Source of the DNA: Halomonas korlensis
GTDB lineage: Bacteria > Pseudomonadota > Gammaproteobacteria > Pseudomonadales > Halomonadaceae
Direction: 5' to 3'
DNA length: 64,000 nucleotides
Assembly: GCF_900116705.1 (NCBI RefSeq)
Contig: NZ_FPBP01000002.1
Coordinates: forward strand, 129,714-193,713
How positions within the stretch are numbered: the stretch's first letter is position 1; the number at the start of each line of letters is the position of its first letter. Under the pieces are notes generated by a model that made no database searches, had not been told where the DNA came from, and was given only the letters and a program-made list of their open reading frames with translations. Positions 44,241 to 53,134 of the stretch are shown here, piece after piece. Made by a program: the position numbers and the translations under genes.

Positions 44241-45397
44241 GGAGTGTCCTGATTGAGAATGTCGATATAGGCCCGGTAGGCGTAGATCCGGTTGCGCTTC
44301 TGCCCCGTGACTTCGTGGACAATGCCGAGCGTCTCATCGAGGGCCGTCAGCAACCGCCCGACGGTAGCCGGCGTCAGCCCCGTGCGTTCACAGAGGTGAG
44401 CGATGTTGGCGATGGGCTGCTGGAAGAGGGCATCCAGCAGCAGGCCCGCCGAGCCGGCCTGGCGGCCCAGATCAACGAGGCGCGCCTTGTCCTGCTCGCG
44501 CAGCTGGTTGAGCCGCCGGGCCGTGCTGACCGCCTGATTGGCGGTGTCGGCCACGGCGTCCACGAAGAACAGCAGCCAGGCCTCCCAGTCGCCGGTCACC
44601 CGCACCTGCTGCAGGCGTTCGTAGTACACCTGGCGATGCTTCTTGAAGAAGACCGACAGGTACAGCAGGGGCTCGTGGAGGATACCCGCCTCGACCAGGA
44701 ACAGCGGTATCAGCAGACGCCCCAGGCGCCCGTTGCCATCCATGAAGGGATGGATAGTCTCGAACTGCACATGGCACAAGGCGGCCTTGATCAGCGGGTC
44801 GGTGGCCTCCGGAACGTCATTGAGGAAGCGCTCCAGCGCCGACCAGCAGTCAGCGAGGCATTGGGGCGGGGGCGGCACGAAGACCGCCTCGTCGGGGCGG
44901 TGCCCACCCAGCCACACCTGGATACTGCGAAATTCGCCCGGCCCGCGGTTGATGCCACGCCCGGAGGTCATCAGTGCCGTGTGCATCTCCATCGCCAGGC
45001 GATGGCTGATGGGCAGGCCCTCTCGAATGCGCTGCACGCCCAGCGTCAACGCATTCACGTAGCAGGAGACCTCCTGCACGTCGTCCATGGGGACTCCCGG
45101 CATGCCTTCCATCTCATAGAGCATCAGGTCGCTGAGCGATGACTGGGTGCCCTCGATCTGCGACGACATGACGGCTTCCTTGCGCACATAGCTGTAGAGG
45201 AAGAGCGAAGCATCGGGCAGCAGGGTACTGATGGCGTCGAGGCGGCCCAGTGCCAACATCGCCTGATTGATACGGCCCTGCAGCTTGCCGTCCAGCACCA
45301 ACGCCGGCCTTGGCGGCAGCGGGTCGGGGATGAACACCTGGCAACGCACGCCGCCGGCGATGCTGTCCACATAGTGGCCTGTGTGTCCGCGTTCCAT
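44237..45397 (-). CDS. Fic-family protein with N-terminal inhibitory helix
   Basis: 386 residues. Fic core motif ETIHPFMDGNGRLGRLLIPLFL (about residues 213-234), complete with the catalytic His and Gly-Arg. The (S/T)xxxE(G/N) inhibitory motif appears as SSQIEG (about residue 78), placing it in the self-inhibited class II. Residues ~310-386 form a winged-helix-like C-terminus (IAHLCERTGLTPATVGRLLTALDE). Expected to transfer AMP from ATP to a target protein, possibly itself. Located between hsdR and hsdM, coupled to hsdM by ATGA. A palindromic AT-rich element lies 53 nt upstream. It might tune the restriction system, but the target is unknown. Confidence 0.88.
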   Translation of the reverse strand: MERGHTGHYVDSIAGGVRCQVFIPDPLPPRPALVLDGKLQGRINQAMLALGRLDAISTLLPDASLFLYSYVRKEAVMSSQIEGTQSSLSDLMLYEMEGMPGVPMDDVQEVSCYVNALTLGVQRIREGLPISHRLAMEMHTALMTSGRGINRGPGEFRSIQVWLGGHRPDEAVFVPPPPQCLADCWSALERFLNDVPEATDPLIKAALCHVQFETIHPFMDGNGRLGRLLIPLFLVEAGILHEPLLYLSVFFKKHRQVYYERLQQVRVTGDWEAWLLFFVDAVADTANQAVSTARRLNQLREQDKARLVDLGRQAGSAGLLLDALFQQPIANIAHLCERTGLTPATVGRLLTALDETLGIVHEVTGQKRNRIYAYRAYIDILNQDTP

Positions 45398-45449
45398 GGG
45401 AGCTCCACCTCACCGCTCGAAAGCGGGCCTGGATAAAATAACGTCGCGC

Positions 45450-45484
45450 CTTATTTTAATTTAGGGTTGAAATTAAAATAAGGC
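45450..45484. promoter_or_regulatory. perfect 14-bp AT-rich palindrome upstream of fic-hsdMS (candidate operator)
   Basis: CCTTATTTTAATTT at 45450-45463 and AAATTAAAATAAGG at 45471-45484 form a perfect inverted repeat with a 7-nt spacer. Related half-sites, AAAATAA at 45436-45442 and ATTTTAA near 45493, flank it. It lies 53 nt before the fic ATG, where a promoter would be, in an otherwise GC-rich surrounding. The low-GC stem makes a terminator less likely than a protein-binding site. Confidence 0.55.
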
Positions 45485-45524
45485 CTGCCGCTATTTTAAC
45501 TTCACGCCACTCCACAGTGGCTGT

Positions 45525-45607
45525 CATGTCGATGCCATCGACATGTCCTCGGGATGTGTCGAAAAATTCGCGTTTCTTGAACATGTGGCCGCGACCTGTC
45601 GATGGCG
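45525..45607. repeat. diverged ~80-bp direct repeat, copy A, starting with a 21-nt palindrome
   Basis: CATGTCGATG at 45525-45534 and CATCGACATG at 45536-45545 make a perfect palindrome around one base. This and the next ~60 nt (TCGAAAAA, TTGAACATGT, CGATGG) align with 37261-37343. The copy sits between hsdR and fic, upstream of the fic-hsdMS operon. A partial third match, ACATGTCGATGG, occurs near 49357, upstream of hsdR. The plus strand of both full copies also shares a short peptide pattern (EHV-x-A-x-CRW), hinting that the repeat could derive from coding DNA. Confidence 0.7.
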
Positions 45608-45658
45608 CGCTCCTGTTCGGGCGCCTGCGGCGCCAGTCGCGCGCAAGCAGCGCCGGGC

Positions 45659-48600
45659 TCAGCTCGCCTCCCAGAGAGCGTCGTTGAAGGCCTCGAGCAC
45701 TTCGTCGAGGTGGTGGTCGAGCACGATGTCCAGGCGCTTGAAGCCTCCATGGGTGGAGAAGCTGCGATTGATCAGGTCCCGGTCGAGCACCACCTCATGG
45801 GTGAGCTGCTTGGCCAGGCGGTCGAGCCACTTGCGCTGGGCCGGGGTCCAGACATGCAGGGCGTAGATACGTTGCATGGCGTCGCGCACGCGCTGCTCGA
45901 AGGGTACCAACGCCTCGCCGAGGGCAGCACGGCGAATATGGCCGACGATGCTGGCGGCAATCTCCTGGTTGGTGGCGTTGCGCCATGCGCTCTCCAGCCG
46001 GGCCTCGCTGTAGCCAGCGCCATCGAGCAGCAGGCGCACCTCCTTGAGGGTCTCGCGGTTCAGGTCGCGAGGGCGATTGACCACCACCCCCAGCGCTACC
46101 GAGTCGTTGAGCCGGTCGCGAATGAAGGCCTCGAAGCTCTCCAGATAGTCGGCGGGCTTATCGTGCACCCCGTAGCTCTGGGTGCGCTCGCGTAGCTCAT
46201 CTTGCCCCTCGTATATCAGCGGCATGCGCTCGCTGCCAAGCATCACCTTGACTTCAGCAACTTGTCGGAGCAGGCCGGCGTGACGTTGCAGGAAGCCCGC
46301 GGCGGCCTGGGGGCCGAGCTCACGCAGGTGCTGGTGGAGCTTGTCAGGCGCCACGCCCCAGCTGTGTTCCAGCTCGCCCAGTTGCTGACGCAGGTCGTCG
46401 TGCCCCTCGGCGCGTCGAGTGGCCTTGCGCATCACGCGCATCAGCATCTGGCTGCACTGGTCGAGCACGTCGTCAGCATGGCTCTGCCCTGCTACCTGGC
46501 CGGGCGCCTCCAGGGCACGGGCCAACTGGTCGGGCTCGGCCAGTTCCTCGTGCAACTGCTCCAGGGTGACGTTAGGGTTCTTCACCAGCGGCTGCATGGA
46601 GTTGACCTCGGCCAGGGCGGCATAGAGGTCCACCGGGTCGTAGATAGTGAACACCGTCTTGCCGATCTCGTCGCAGCGGCGGGTGGCGCGGCCGATCATC
46701 TGCTCGTAGAGGATGCGCGACTTCACTCGACGCAGGAATACCAGATGGCAGATGGGCGGCACGTCGATACCGGTGGTGAGCAGGTCGACGGTGATGGCGA
46801 TGCTGGGGTATTTGTCATTCTTGTAGCGGCGGATCAGGTCATCGACCTTGTCGGCCTTGCCGGTGATCTTGGCTACCGCCGCCTGCCGGTAGTCCTCGCC
46901 GTAGAGGGCGTGGAAGGCTGAATCGAGCAACCGCTTGACCATGTCGGCGTGCAGGTCGGTGGCACAGAAGATCAGCGTCTTCTCCTCACCGAACGGATCG
47001 AGCTCACGGGCAAGCTGCTCGCAGATCACACGGTTGAACTCCGGCGCAATCACCCGTCGGTTGAAGGCCTCGACCTCGAAGTCCAGCTCGTCCTCAAGCT
47101 CGGCGCTCTCCAGCTCGCCGGTGCGTGAGTCGATGACGCTTACCGCCGCGCCCTTCTCGAAATGGATCCCCTGCTGGCTGAGCAGGGTCTCGTAGCGAAT
47201 CGGCGGCTCGTGGTCGATCAGCCAGTCGTCGGCCACCGCCTCGCGATAGGAGTAGGTATACACCGGCCGGCCGAAAATCTCGCTGGTATGCTTGGCCGGG
47301 GTAGCGGTGAGCCCGATATGCACGGCGTCGAAGTGCTCGAGCACCCGGCGGTAGCGGGAGAGGTACTGACTGGTGTCGCGGGTGGCAAGCTCCCCCTCGG
47401 TCATTTCCTGGTCCAGGGTGTAACCGCGGTGGGCCTCGTCGACGATGATGCAATCGTAGGTGTCCACCGGCGGCGGATCATCGGCCATGAATAGCCGCCG
47501 CGCCATGGCCTGCACCGTGGCCACCTGCACGCGGGTCTCGGCCTCGGCGGCCATATCACCCAGGGTGGCCACATTGTAGATCTGCGACAGCCTGTGGTTC
47601 TGCTCCAGCGGTGCCTCGTCGAAAGCATCCAGCGCCTGCTTGCCCAGGGCGTTGCGGTCGACCAGAAAGAGCACGCGATGGAATCGCTCGGTCTTCAGGA
47701 GGCGGTAGATCAGGCCGATAATGGTGCGGGTCTTGCCTGTCCCGGTGGCCATGGCCAATAGTGCGCGCTGCGACCCCGCTTCCAGGGCAGCTTCCACGGC
47801 GCGGATGGCGTTTTCCTGATAGTCGCGCAGCCGCAGGTAGCCGAACCCCTCCTCCCGCAGTCGCTGCTCGGCTGCTGTGCGGCTGCGCTTGAGCCGGTCG
47901 AGCAGGCCATCGGGGCTGTGAAAGTGCGGCAGCGCCCGGGCCAGGTTGCCGGGCTCGCGCACGTCACGAAACCAGATGCCGGACTTCTCGGCCAGTTGCG
48001 GCAGGTAGGGCCGGCCGTTGCATGAGAACACGAAAGGCACGTGAAAGTGGCCTTCGGCGGCGTCGGGCCAGGCGATGGTGCGCCTCTCCACCTCCCAGGC
48101 CGGCGTGATGCCGTCGTTAAAGACGTGGCCATGGAACCCTTGCGAATAGCGTTCGGCCTGCCTCAGCTTGCCGGCCACGTCGATATTCTGTCGCTTGGCT
48201 TCGACCACGCCGATGGGGGTGAGGCCGTGGAACAGCACGTAGTCGGCACGCTGACCGTTAGGCAACTCCCATTCCGCAATAGCACGACACTTGCCGGCCT
48301 CCGGGCGTACCCCCTGCTGCCAGGCGAGGGCCTGAGTGTCGGCCTCCCAGCCGGCTTCCTGCAGTTGTTGGTCGATCAACAGACGCGTGAGTTCCTCATC
48401 CAGGCCAAGCTGGGCGTTGAGCGCCTGATCGGCCTGCCCCACCCGCTGGCGAATTACCCTGGGCGGCTCACTCGCGTTTTGCGAACCGGCGAGCTCGGCA
48501 AGGCGCGCTTGAAACTCCCGCTCGCGCATTTCCAGCTCCGCCTGATGGGCCTTCGACGCCTCGGCAAGGCTTCGAGCCTCCTCATCCATCGCCTCGGCGA

Positions 48601-49174
48601 GTTCTGCGTATTCTTCCTTCTCGCGGGCTTCGAGCTCGGCTAACTTGCGCTGGTTGTCGGCCTGCTCGGTGGCACTGGCCAGCTCGCCGCGCAGGCGCTC
48701 CATCTCCGCCTGAAGATCGCGCAGCTCGCGGCTGGGGTCCTCTGGTGGATGAAAAGCTCCGGGCTTGAAATCGGGGTCGGCAAAAGAACGGTGGAACCAC
48801 ACCGCCAAGCTGCGGGCGACCTTGAGCCCTCGGGTGGCCTCGCGATGCTGAGTGCGGAACTGATGAGTGGCCTTGTTGCCTTCGATGCGCAGGGTATGGA
48901 AGAGTTCTCGCACCGTGGGGTCGAGTCCCAAAGCGCTGTCGATGCGATAGAGTAAGTCACGCTGACTGGCACGCTCATCCAGCTCGATGCCTATGCGAGC
49001 GGCGATATCCTGAGCCATGGCTTCGCCGAGCTGACGAAGCTTGATCAGGGTGGTATTGGGATCATGACTGAAGGCGCGCTCGGCACTGGCGGTGAGTTCG
49101 ATAAACACCGGATCATGCGCGGCGAGAAAACTGAAATTGCTGTCATCGCCACCGTGATCTACTTGCCTCTGCAT
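45659..49174 (-). CDS. hsdR: type I restriction endonuclease/translocase subunit HsdR
   Basis: 1171 residues. The N-terminal ~140 residues are a DUF4145-like domain, followed by a Glu/Arg-rich coiled coil (~145-240). The PD-ExK nuclease site is readable as RADYVLFHGL then PIGVVEAKR (about residue 323). The SF2 motor has ATGTGKTRTIIGLIYRLL (Walker A, about 476), IIVDEAHRGY (about 578), GLTATPAKHT and QMIGRATRR. It translocates and cuts DNA unmethylated at the HsdS target. Start ATG 49174, with CAGGGA upstream. First gene of the island's minus-strand array; 261 nt of non-coding DNA separate it from fic, so it may be transcribed separately. Confidence 0.93.
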   Translation of the reverse strand: MQRQVDHGGDDSNFSFLAAHDPVFIELTASAERAFSHDPNTTLIKLRQLGEAMAQDIAARIGIELDERASQRDLLYRIDSALGLDPTVRELFHTLRIEGNKATHQFRTQHREATRGLKVARSLAVWFHRSFADPDFKPGAFHPPEDPSRELRDLQAEMERLRGELASATEQADNQRKLAELEAREKEEYAELAEAMDEEARSLAEASKAHQAELEMREREFQARLAELAGSQNASEPPRVIRQRVGQADQALNAQLGLDEELTRLLIDQQLQEAGWEADTQALAWQQGVRPEAGKCRAIAEWELPNGQRADYVLFHGLTPIGVVEAKRQNIDVAGKLRQAERYSQGFHGHVFNDGITPAWEVERRTIAWPDAAEGHFHVPFVFSCNGRPYLPQLAEKSGIWFRDVREPGNLARALPHFHSPDGLLDRLKRSRTAAEQRLREEGFGYLRLRDYQENAIRAVEAALEAGSQRALLAMATGTGKTRTIIGLIYRLLKTERFHRVLFLVDRNALGKQALDAFDEAPLEQNHRLSQIYNVATLGDMAAEAETRVQVATVQAMARRLFMADDPPPVDTYDCIIVDEAHRGYTLDQEMTEGELATRDTSQYLSRYRRVLEHFDAVHIGLTATPAKHTSEIFGRPVYTYSYREAVADDWLIDHEPPIRYETLLSQQGIHFEKGAAVSVIDSRTGELESAELEDELDFEVEAFNRRVIAPEFNRVICEQLARELDPFGEEKTLIFCATDLHADMVKRLLDSAFHALYGEDYRQAAVAKITGKADKVDDLIRRYKNDKYPSIAITVDLLTTGIDVPPICHLVFLRRVKSRILYEQMIGRATRRCDEIGKTVFTIYDPVDLYAALAEVNSMQPLVKNPNVTLEQLHEELAEPDQLARALEAPGQVAGQSHADDVLDQCSQMLMRVMRKATRRAEGHDDLRQQLGELEHSWGVAPDKLHQHLRELGPQAAAGFLQRHAGLLRQVAEVKVMLGSERMPLIYEGQDELRERTQSYGVHDKPADYLESFEAFIRDRLNDSVALGVVVNRPRDLNRETLKEVRLLLDGAGYSEARLESAWRNATNQEIAASIVGHIRRAALGEALVPFEQRVRDAMQRIYALHVWTPAQRKWLDRLAKQLTHEVVLDRDLINRSFSTHGGFKRLDIVLDHHLDEVLEAFNDALWEAS

Positions 49175-49378
49175 GCATAGTCCCTGGTCCCAGTTGGCTC
49201 GGCAGCCACCGCCTGCTCTTGTAGCAGACTGAATCGGCATTACCCTAGCCTGCCACCAAAACATTATATGAGCCAGTCGGCGACAATGAGCCAAATCAGA
49301 GAGCTCATCTCATGCAAGCAATAAATCCCGCTAGTTCCCTTTTTCTATCCTGTACACATGTCGATGGCTAAGCATTGC

Positions 49379-49738
49379 TTACAACCGGACGCGCTCCATG
49401 AAGCCGCCCCAGAACAGGCGCTTGCTGTCGAAGGGCAGCCCGGCCTGGTTCATCATGTCGCTGAGACGCGGATCGTCCATCAGCTCGCTGTGGATACGGT
49501 CTCGCTCCTGGCGCGAGGCATAGCGGATCCAGGCGAAGATCACCGTTTCGCCCGTCTGTAGCTTGACGCTCTGCGGAAAGGAGGTGTGTTCGCCGGGCCG
49601 GATGTCATCTCCCACGCACTCGACGTATTCCAGGGCGCCATATTCCTTCCATAGCTCGCCGACTCGGCGGGTAAAGCGCAGGTAGTCGTCCAGCTGCTCG
49701 AGGGGTACCGGCAGTACAAAGCCGTCGATATAGCTCAT
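49379..49738 (-). CDS. DUF1428 family protein (YbaA-like)
   Basis: 119 residues. Family text is clear: MSYIDGFVLPVPLEQLDDYLRF, GALEYVECVGDDI, TVIFAWIRYASRQERD and the C-terminal FDSKRLFWGGF. It has a ferredoxin-like dimeric alpha/beta-barrel fold and its function is unknown. ATG 49738 is favoured over 49753 because GGAG lies upstream and the conserved family start is MSYIDGF. It follows the tartrate-dehydratase-like gene on the same strand and may be carried in that operon. Confidence 0.85.
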   Translation of the reverse strand: MSYIDGFVLPVPLEQLDDYLRFTRRVGELWKEYGALEYVECVGDDIRPGEHTSFPQSVKLQTGETVIFAWIRYASRQERDRIHSELMDDPRLSDMMNQAGLPFDSKRLFWGGFMERVRL

Positions 49739-49846
49739 GATCTTCGTCTCCATGGACGCGGTGGCAACGCGACGGGGCTGCCACCTTGCATCGCGTGTTC
49801 TTCATGGAGCATGGGCCAGTGAGCCCGGGTTCGCCAATCGCTGGCC

Positions 49847-51016
49847 TCAGCGCCGCAGGTGCTCGTCGAAAACCTTCATCAGTTCGCGCTTGTCCTCGAA
49901 GCCGATACCGGGCATCGCCGGCATGGCAACGCCACCCTCTTCGATCGGTGTGGAGTCGGCGAAGCCGCCGAACGGTGCGAAGACCCTCGGGTAGGACTCG
50001 TTGCCGCCCAGCTTGAGGCCGGCGGCAATGTTCAGGGCGAACTGGTGACCGCCATGGGGAATGCATTGACGCGGTGACCAGCCATGCTGATTGAGCACCT
50101 CGAGCATGCGCAGGTATTCCACCAGGCCGTAGCTGAGCACCGGGTCCATCTGTAGGATGTCGCGGTCGGCACGCATGCCGCCATAGCGCAGCAGGTTGCG
50201 GGCGTCCTGATGGGAGAACAGGTTCTCGCCGGTGGCCATGGGCGGGCCGTAGTGCTCGCCGAGCTGCTGCTGCAAGGCGTAGTCGAGCGGGTCGCCGGCC
50301 TCCTCGTACCAGCGGACGCCATAGGGCGCCAGGCCCTCGGCGAAGGCCAGCGCCGTCTTGAGATCGAAACGGCCATTGGCATCGACGGCGAGACGCGAGG
50401 CATCACCGACGACCTCGATCGCCGCCTCGACCCGCTCGAGGTCTTCCGCCAGGGGCACCCCGCCGATCTTCATCTTGGTGCAGGTGTAGCCCAGATCGAG
50501 ATAGTCGCGCATCTCGTCCTTGAGGGCGCTGACCTGCTTGCCCGGATAGTAGTAACCGCCCGCCGCATAGACCGACACCTTCGCATCGGTCGTCCCGTCG
50601 CCATGGCGTTCGGCCAGCAGCTGCGCCAGCGATTTGTTCTCCACCTTGGCAACGATGTCCCACACGGCCATGTCGATGATGCCTACCGCCACCGAGCGCT
50701 CGCCGTGGCCGCCGGGCTTCTCGTTGGCCATCAACACGTCCCAGACCCGGAAAGGGTCGAGGTTGGTACCACTGTCATCGAGAAGCGCCTGCGGGTCGGC
50801 TTCACGCAGCCGGGGCAGGAAGCGCTCGCGCAGCAGGCCGCTCTGCGCATAGCGGCCGTTGGAATTGAAGCCGTAGCCCACCACCTGGCGGCCATCGACC
50901 CGCGCATCGGTATAGATCGCCAGCACCGACACATCCATCTTGGCGAAGGAGATGTAGGCGTTGGCGATGTCCGAGGCGATCGACACCCGCGCCTCACGTA
51001 TATCGGTGATTCTCAT
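49847..51016 (-). CDS. tarD: D(-)-tartrate dehydratase-like enolase-superfamily enzyme
   Basis: 389 residues, the length of characterised TarD. Catalytic positions match: KMKIGG with the second Lys near residue 183, the metal site VDANGRFDLKTA, and PHGGHQ with its general-acid His near 322. Long blocks (VVGYGFNSNGRYAQSG, NEKPGGHGERSVAVG, MATGENLFSHQDARNLLRYGG) recall the Bradyrhizobium enzyme. It would dehydrate D-tartrate to oxaloacetate with Mg2+. Start ATG 51016 with CAGGAG. It lies 23 nt after tctB, so the TTT transporter probably imports this substrate or a related hydroxy-diacid. Confidence 0.85.
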   Translation of the reverse strand: MRITDIREARVSIASDIANAYISFAKMDVSVLAIYTDARVDGRQVVGYGFNSNGRYAQSGLLRERFLPRLREADPQALLDDSGTNLDPFRVWDVLMANEKPGGHGERSVAVGIIDMAVWDIVAKVENKSLAQLLAERHGDGTTDAKVSVYAAGGYYYPGKQVSALKDEMRDYLDLGYTCTKMKIGGVPLAEDLERVEAAIEVVGDASRLAVDANGRFDLKTALAFAEGLAPYGVRWYEEAGDPLDYALQQQLGEHYGPPMATGENLFSHQDARNLLRYGGMRADRDILQMDPVLSYGLVEYLRMLEVLNQHGWSPRQCIPHGGHQFALNIAAGLKLGGNESYPRVFAPFGGFADSTPIEEGGVAMPAMPGIGFEDKRELMKVFDEHLRR

Positions 51017-51039
51017 GCATGACTCCTGCTATGGATTGA

Positions 51040-51495
51040 CTAGAAGAACAGACCCGTGGGCAGGCGCACGTTGAGCACCTCCGTGAAGGTCAGGTAAAAG
51101 ACGCTGACCAGCGCCAGGATGATTGGGGTCCACATCAGCATGCGCTGCCAGGTGACTACCGTCTCGACCCGGGCCAGGTACCAGGTGAGCGCAAAGAAGG
51201 CGATCAGCGTGGTCAGCAGGAAGCCCAGCACCTCGACCAGCCCCCACCAGAGAAAGAAGCCGATCATCACCGTGACCAGCCGCCGCGGGCTGCCGGTGAT
51301 CTCGATCTGGCGGCCGCTGGGCCTGATGAAGCCCTTGACGACCAGGGCGACCGAGATCAGCGTCAGGATCAACAGGATGGCGCGCGGGAAGATGATGCTC
51401 AGTCGCCCGATGTCCGCCCGCGGGAACCACAGCACGGCACCGAACACCAGTCCCAGAACACCCGCGGCGATATCGGTATTGAGGCGCACAATCAT
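51040..51495 (-). CDS. tctB: tripartite tricarboxylate transporter small membrane subunit TctB
   Basis: 151 residues with four hydrophobic segments (DIAAGVLGLVFGAVLWF, IIFPRAILLILTLISVALVV, RLVTVMIGFFLWWGLVEVLGFLLTTLIAFFALTWYL and IILALVSVFYLTF). This is the standard TctB topology. With TctA it forms the inner-membrane part of a TTT importer driven by ion gradients. The start overlaps the tctA stop by 4 nt (ATGA). In an operon with the substrate-binding protein upstream and TarD downstream. Confidence 0.88.
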   Translation of the reverse strand: MIVRLNTDIAAGVLGLVFGAVLWFPRADIGRLSIIFPRAILLILTLISVALVVKGFIRPSGRQIEITGSPRRLVTVMIGFFLWWGLVEVLGFLLTTLIAFFALTWYLARVETVVTWQRMLMWTPIILALVSVFYLTFTEVLNVRLPTGLFF

Positions 51496-53033
51496 GACGA
51501 GCCTCCGCTGTCCTCGTCTTCGACCTTGTCCAACAGCCCCTTGCGTGCCAGCCACATGGGCACCAGTGCGGTGGCCGCGCCCAGCAGCACCAGCCCGGCG
51601 AGCACCATCGAGAGCGGGTTGCTCACCAGCCGCAGCCAGGGAATCGGGTCGACCACCGCTGCCATCAGGGTCTGCACATAGCCTTCCTCGGCAATTCCCC
51701 CGAGAATCAGGCCAAGCACGATGGGGGCGGCCTGGATGCCGATCAGCCGCAGGAAGTAGCCGGCCGTGCCCAGGATCAGCATGATCCCGACATCCAGCAT
51801 GCTGTTGCGCAGCGCGAAGGTGCCGAGGATGGTCACCATGGCGATGCTCGGCACCAGGAAGTAATAGGGCGTGCGAATCACCACGCGGTGAATCACGCGC
51901 CCGCCCATCAGCCCCACGGGCAACAGCATCAATGCCGCCAATCCCATCGAGAGAATAAATCCGTTGGTCAGCACCCCCGACTGGGTGAAAAGATCGAGCC
52001 CCGGTCGCAGGCCATGCATCAGCAACACTCCGAGGATGATGGCATCGGGGGGCGCGCCGGGAATGCCCAGCGTCAACAGCGGCACCATGCTGCCCGCGAC
52101 CATCACGTTGTTGCTCGACTCCGACGCCACCACGCCATCGACGTTGCCCTTGCCGAAGCTCTTGGGGTCCTTGGAGAAACGCCGCGCCTCGTTGTAGGCC
52201 ACCAGGCTGGTGACGTTCCCCCCGGCGCCGGGGATGATCGCGATGACCTGGCCGATCAGGCAGGAGCGGATCAGATTGACCGGCTTGCTGAAGATATGCT
52301 TCGCGACCTTGGCGATGGACACTTCTTTCTTGCGCAGTTCGCCACCGCCGGGCAAGGCCCCGCGCCCTTCCGCAGCCATGGTCAGCAACTCGGGGATCAC
52401 GAACAGTCCGATCAGCGCCACGATCAGCTCGATGCCGCCTTGCAAGGGGGGATAACCAAAAGTGAAGCGACTCTCGCCACCGACCGGCGACACGCCGATC
52501 GTGCTGAGCAGGATGCCGATGCAGCCGCCCAGCAGGCCCTTGAGCAATGAATCGCTCGACAGACTGGCGACCAGCGTCAGACCCAGCATCGCCACCCAGA
52601 ACATCTCAGATGGCCCGAAGGCGACCGCCAGTCGCGCCAGCGGCGGCGCGAGAATCAACAGGAATATGACCCCGACGATGCCGCCCACTACCGAGGCGAT
52701 GGTCGCCGCGGCCAGGGCCTCGTAGGCGCGGCCCTGGCGCGCCATGGGGTAGCCGTCGAAGGTGGTGGCAATCGACGAGGGAGTGCCGGGGGTATTGATC
52801 AGGATGGCGGTGAACGCCCCGCCATAGATGGAGCCCATATAGACCGCGCCCAGCGCGATCAACCCCTGCAGGGCCTCCATCGAGAAGGTGAAGGGCAGCA
52901 GCATGGCGAGCGCCATCGTGGCCGTAAGCCCGGGCATGGCGCCGATGAACAGCCCCGCCGATACGCCAATCAGCACCGTGAGAAGGCTCTCGACGGTCAG
53001 CAGGGACGTCAGCGCCTCCAGTAACATCTCCAT
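51492..53033 (-). CDS. tctA: tripartite tricarboxylate transporter large membrane subunit TctA
   Basis: 513 residues, about twelve membrane helices. Characteristic segments: GLFIGAMPGLTATMALAMLLPFTFSM, YMGSIYGGAFTAILINTPGTPSSIATTFDGYPMARQG and VIAIIPGAGGNVTSLVAYNEARR, typical of TctA. It forms the transport channel with TctB and receives ligand from TctC. A strong Shine-Dalgarno AAGGAGGG precedes ATG 53033. It lies 101 nt after tctC, with a terminator-like hairpin in the gap. Confidence 0.94.
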   Translation of the reverse strand: MEMLLEALTSLLTVESLLTVLIGVSAGLFIGAMPGLTATMALAMLLPFTFSMEALQGLIALGAVYMGSIYGGAFTAILINTPGTPSSIATTFDGYPMARQGRAYEALAAATIASVVGGIVGVIFLLILAPPLARLAVAFGPSEMFWVAMLGLTLVASLSSDSLLKGLLGGCIGILLSTIGVSPVGGESRFTFGYPPLQGGIELIVALIGLFVIPELLTMAAEGRGALPGGGELRKKEVSIAKVAKHIFSKPVNLIRSCLIGQVIAIIPGAGGNVTSLVAYNEARRFSKDPKSFGKGNVDGVVASESSNNVMVAGSMVPLLTLGIPGAPPDAIILGVLLMHGLRPGLDLFTQSGVLTNGFILSMGLAALMLLPVGLMGGRVIHRVVIRTPYYFLVPSIAMVTILGTFALRNSMLDVGIMLILGTAGYFLRLIGIQAAPIVLGLILGGIAEEGYVQTLMAAVVDPIPWLRLVSNPLSMVLAGLVLLGAATALVPMWLARKGLLDKVEDEDSGGSS

Positions 53034-53089
53034 GGGTCACCCTCCTTGCGGCCACGCGCGCGCGGCCATCATGGTGTCAAGACATGGTG

Positions 53090-53119
53090 CCAAGAAAAGG
53101 GGCTCCGCTCGGGAGCCCC
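53090..53119 (-). terminator. attenuator-type terminator between tctC and tctA
   Basis: GGGGCTCC (53099-53106) pairs with GGAGCCCC (53112-53119). On the minus strand the stem is followed by TTTTCTT. It sits directly after the substrate-binding-protein gene, which would make that protein more abundant than the membrane subunits. Confidence 0.75.
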
Positions 53120-53134
53120 GCGGAGGGAGGTGTG

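Noticed and set aside
43047..44252. 401-codon plus-strand frame opposite hsdM
   Set aside because: No family features and low-complexity Val/Gly/Gln composition; hsdM on the other strand has all its motifs.
45450..45484. Reading the fic-upstream palindrome as the hsdR terminator
   Set aside because: The stem is almost entirely A-T and lacks a following T-tract; it lies about 175 nt past the hsdR stop and close to the fic start, so an operator is more plausible.
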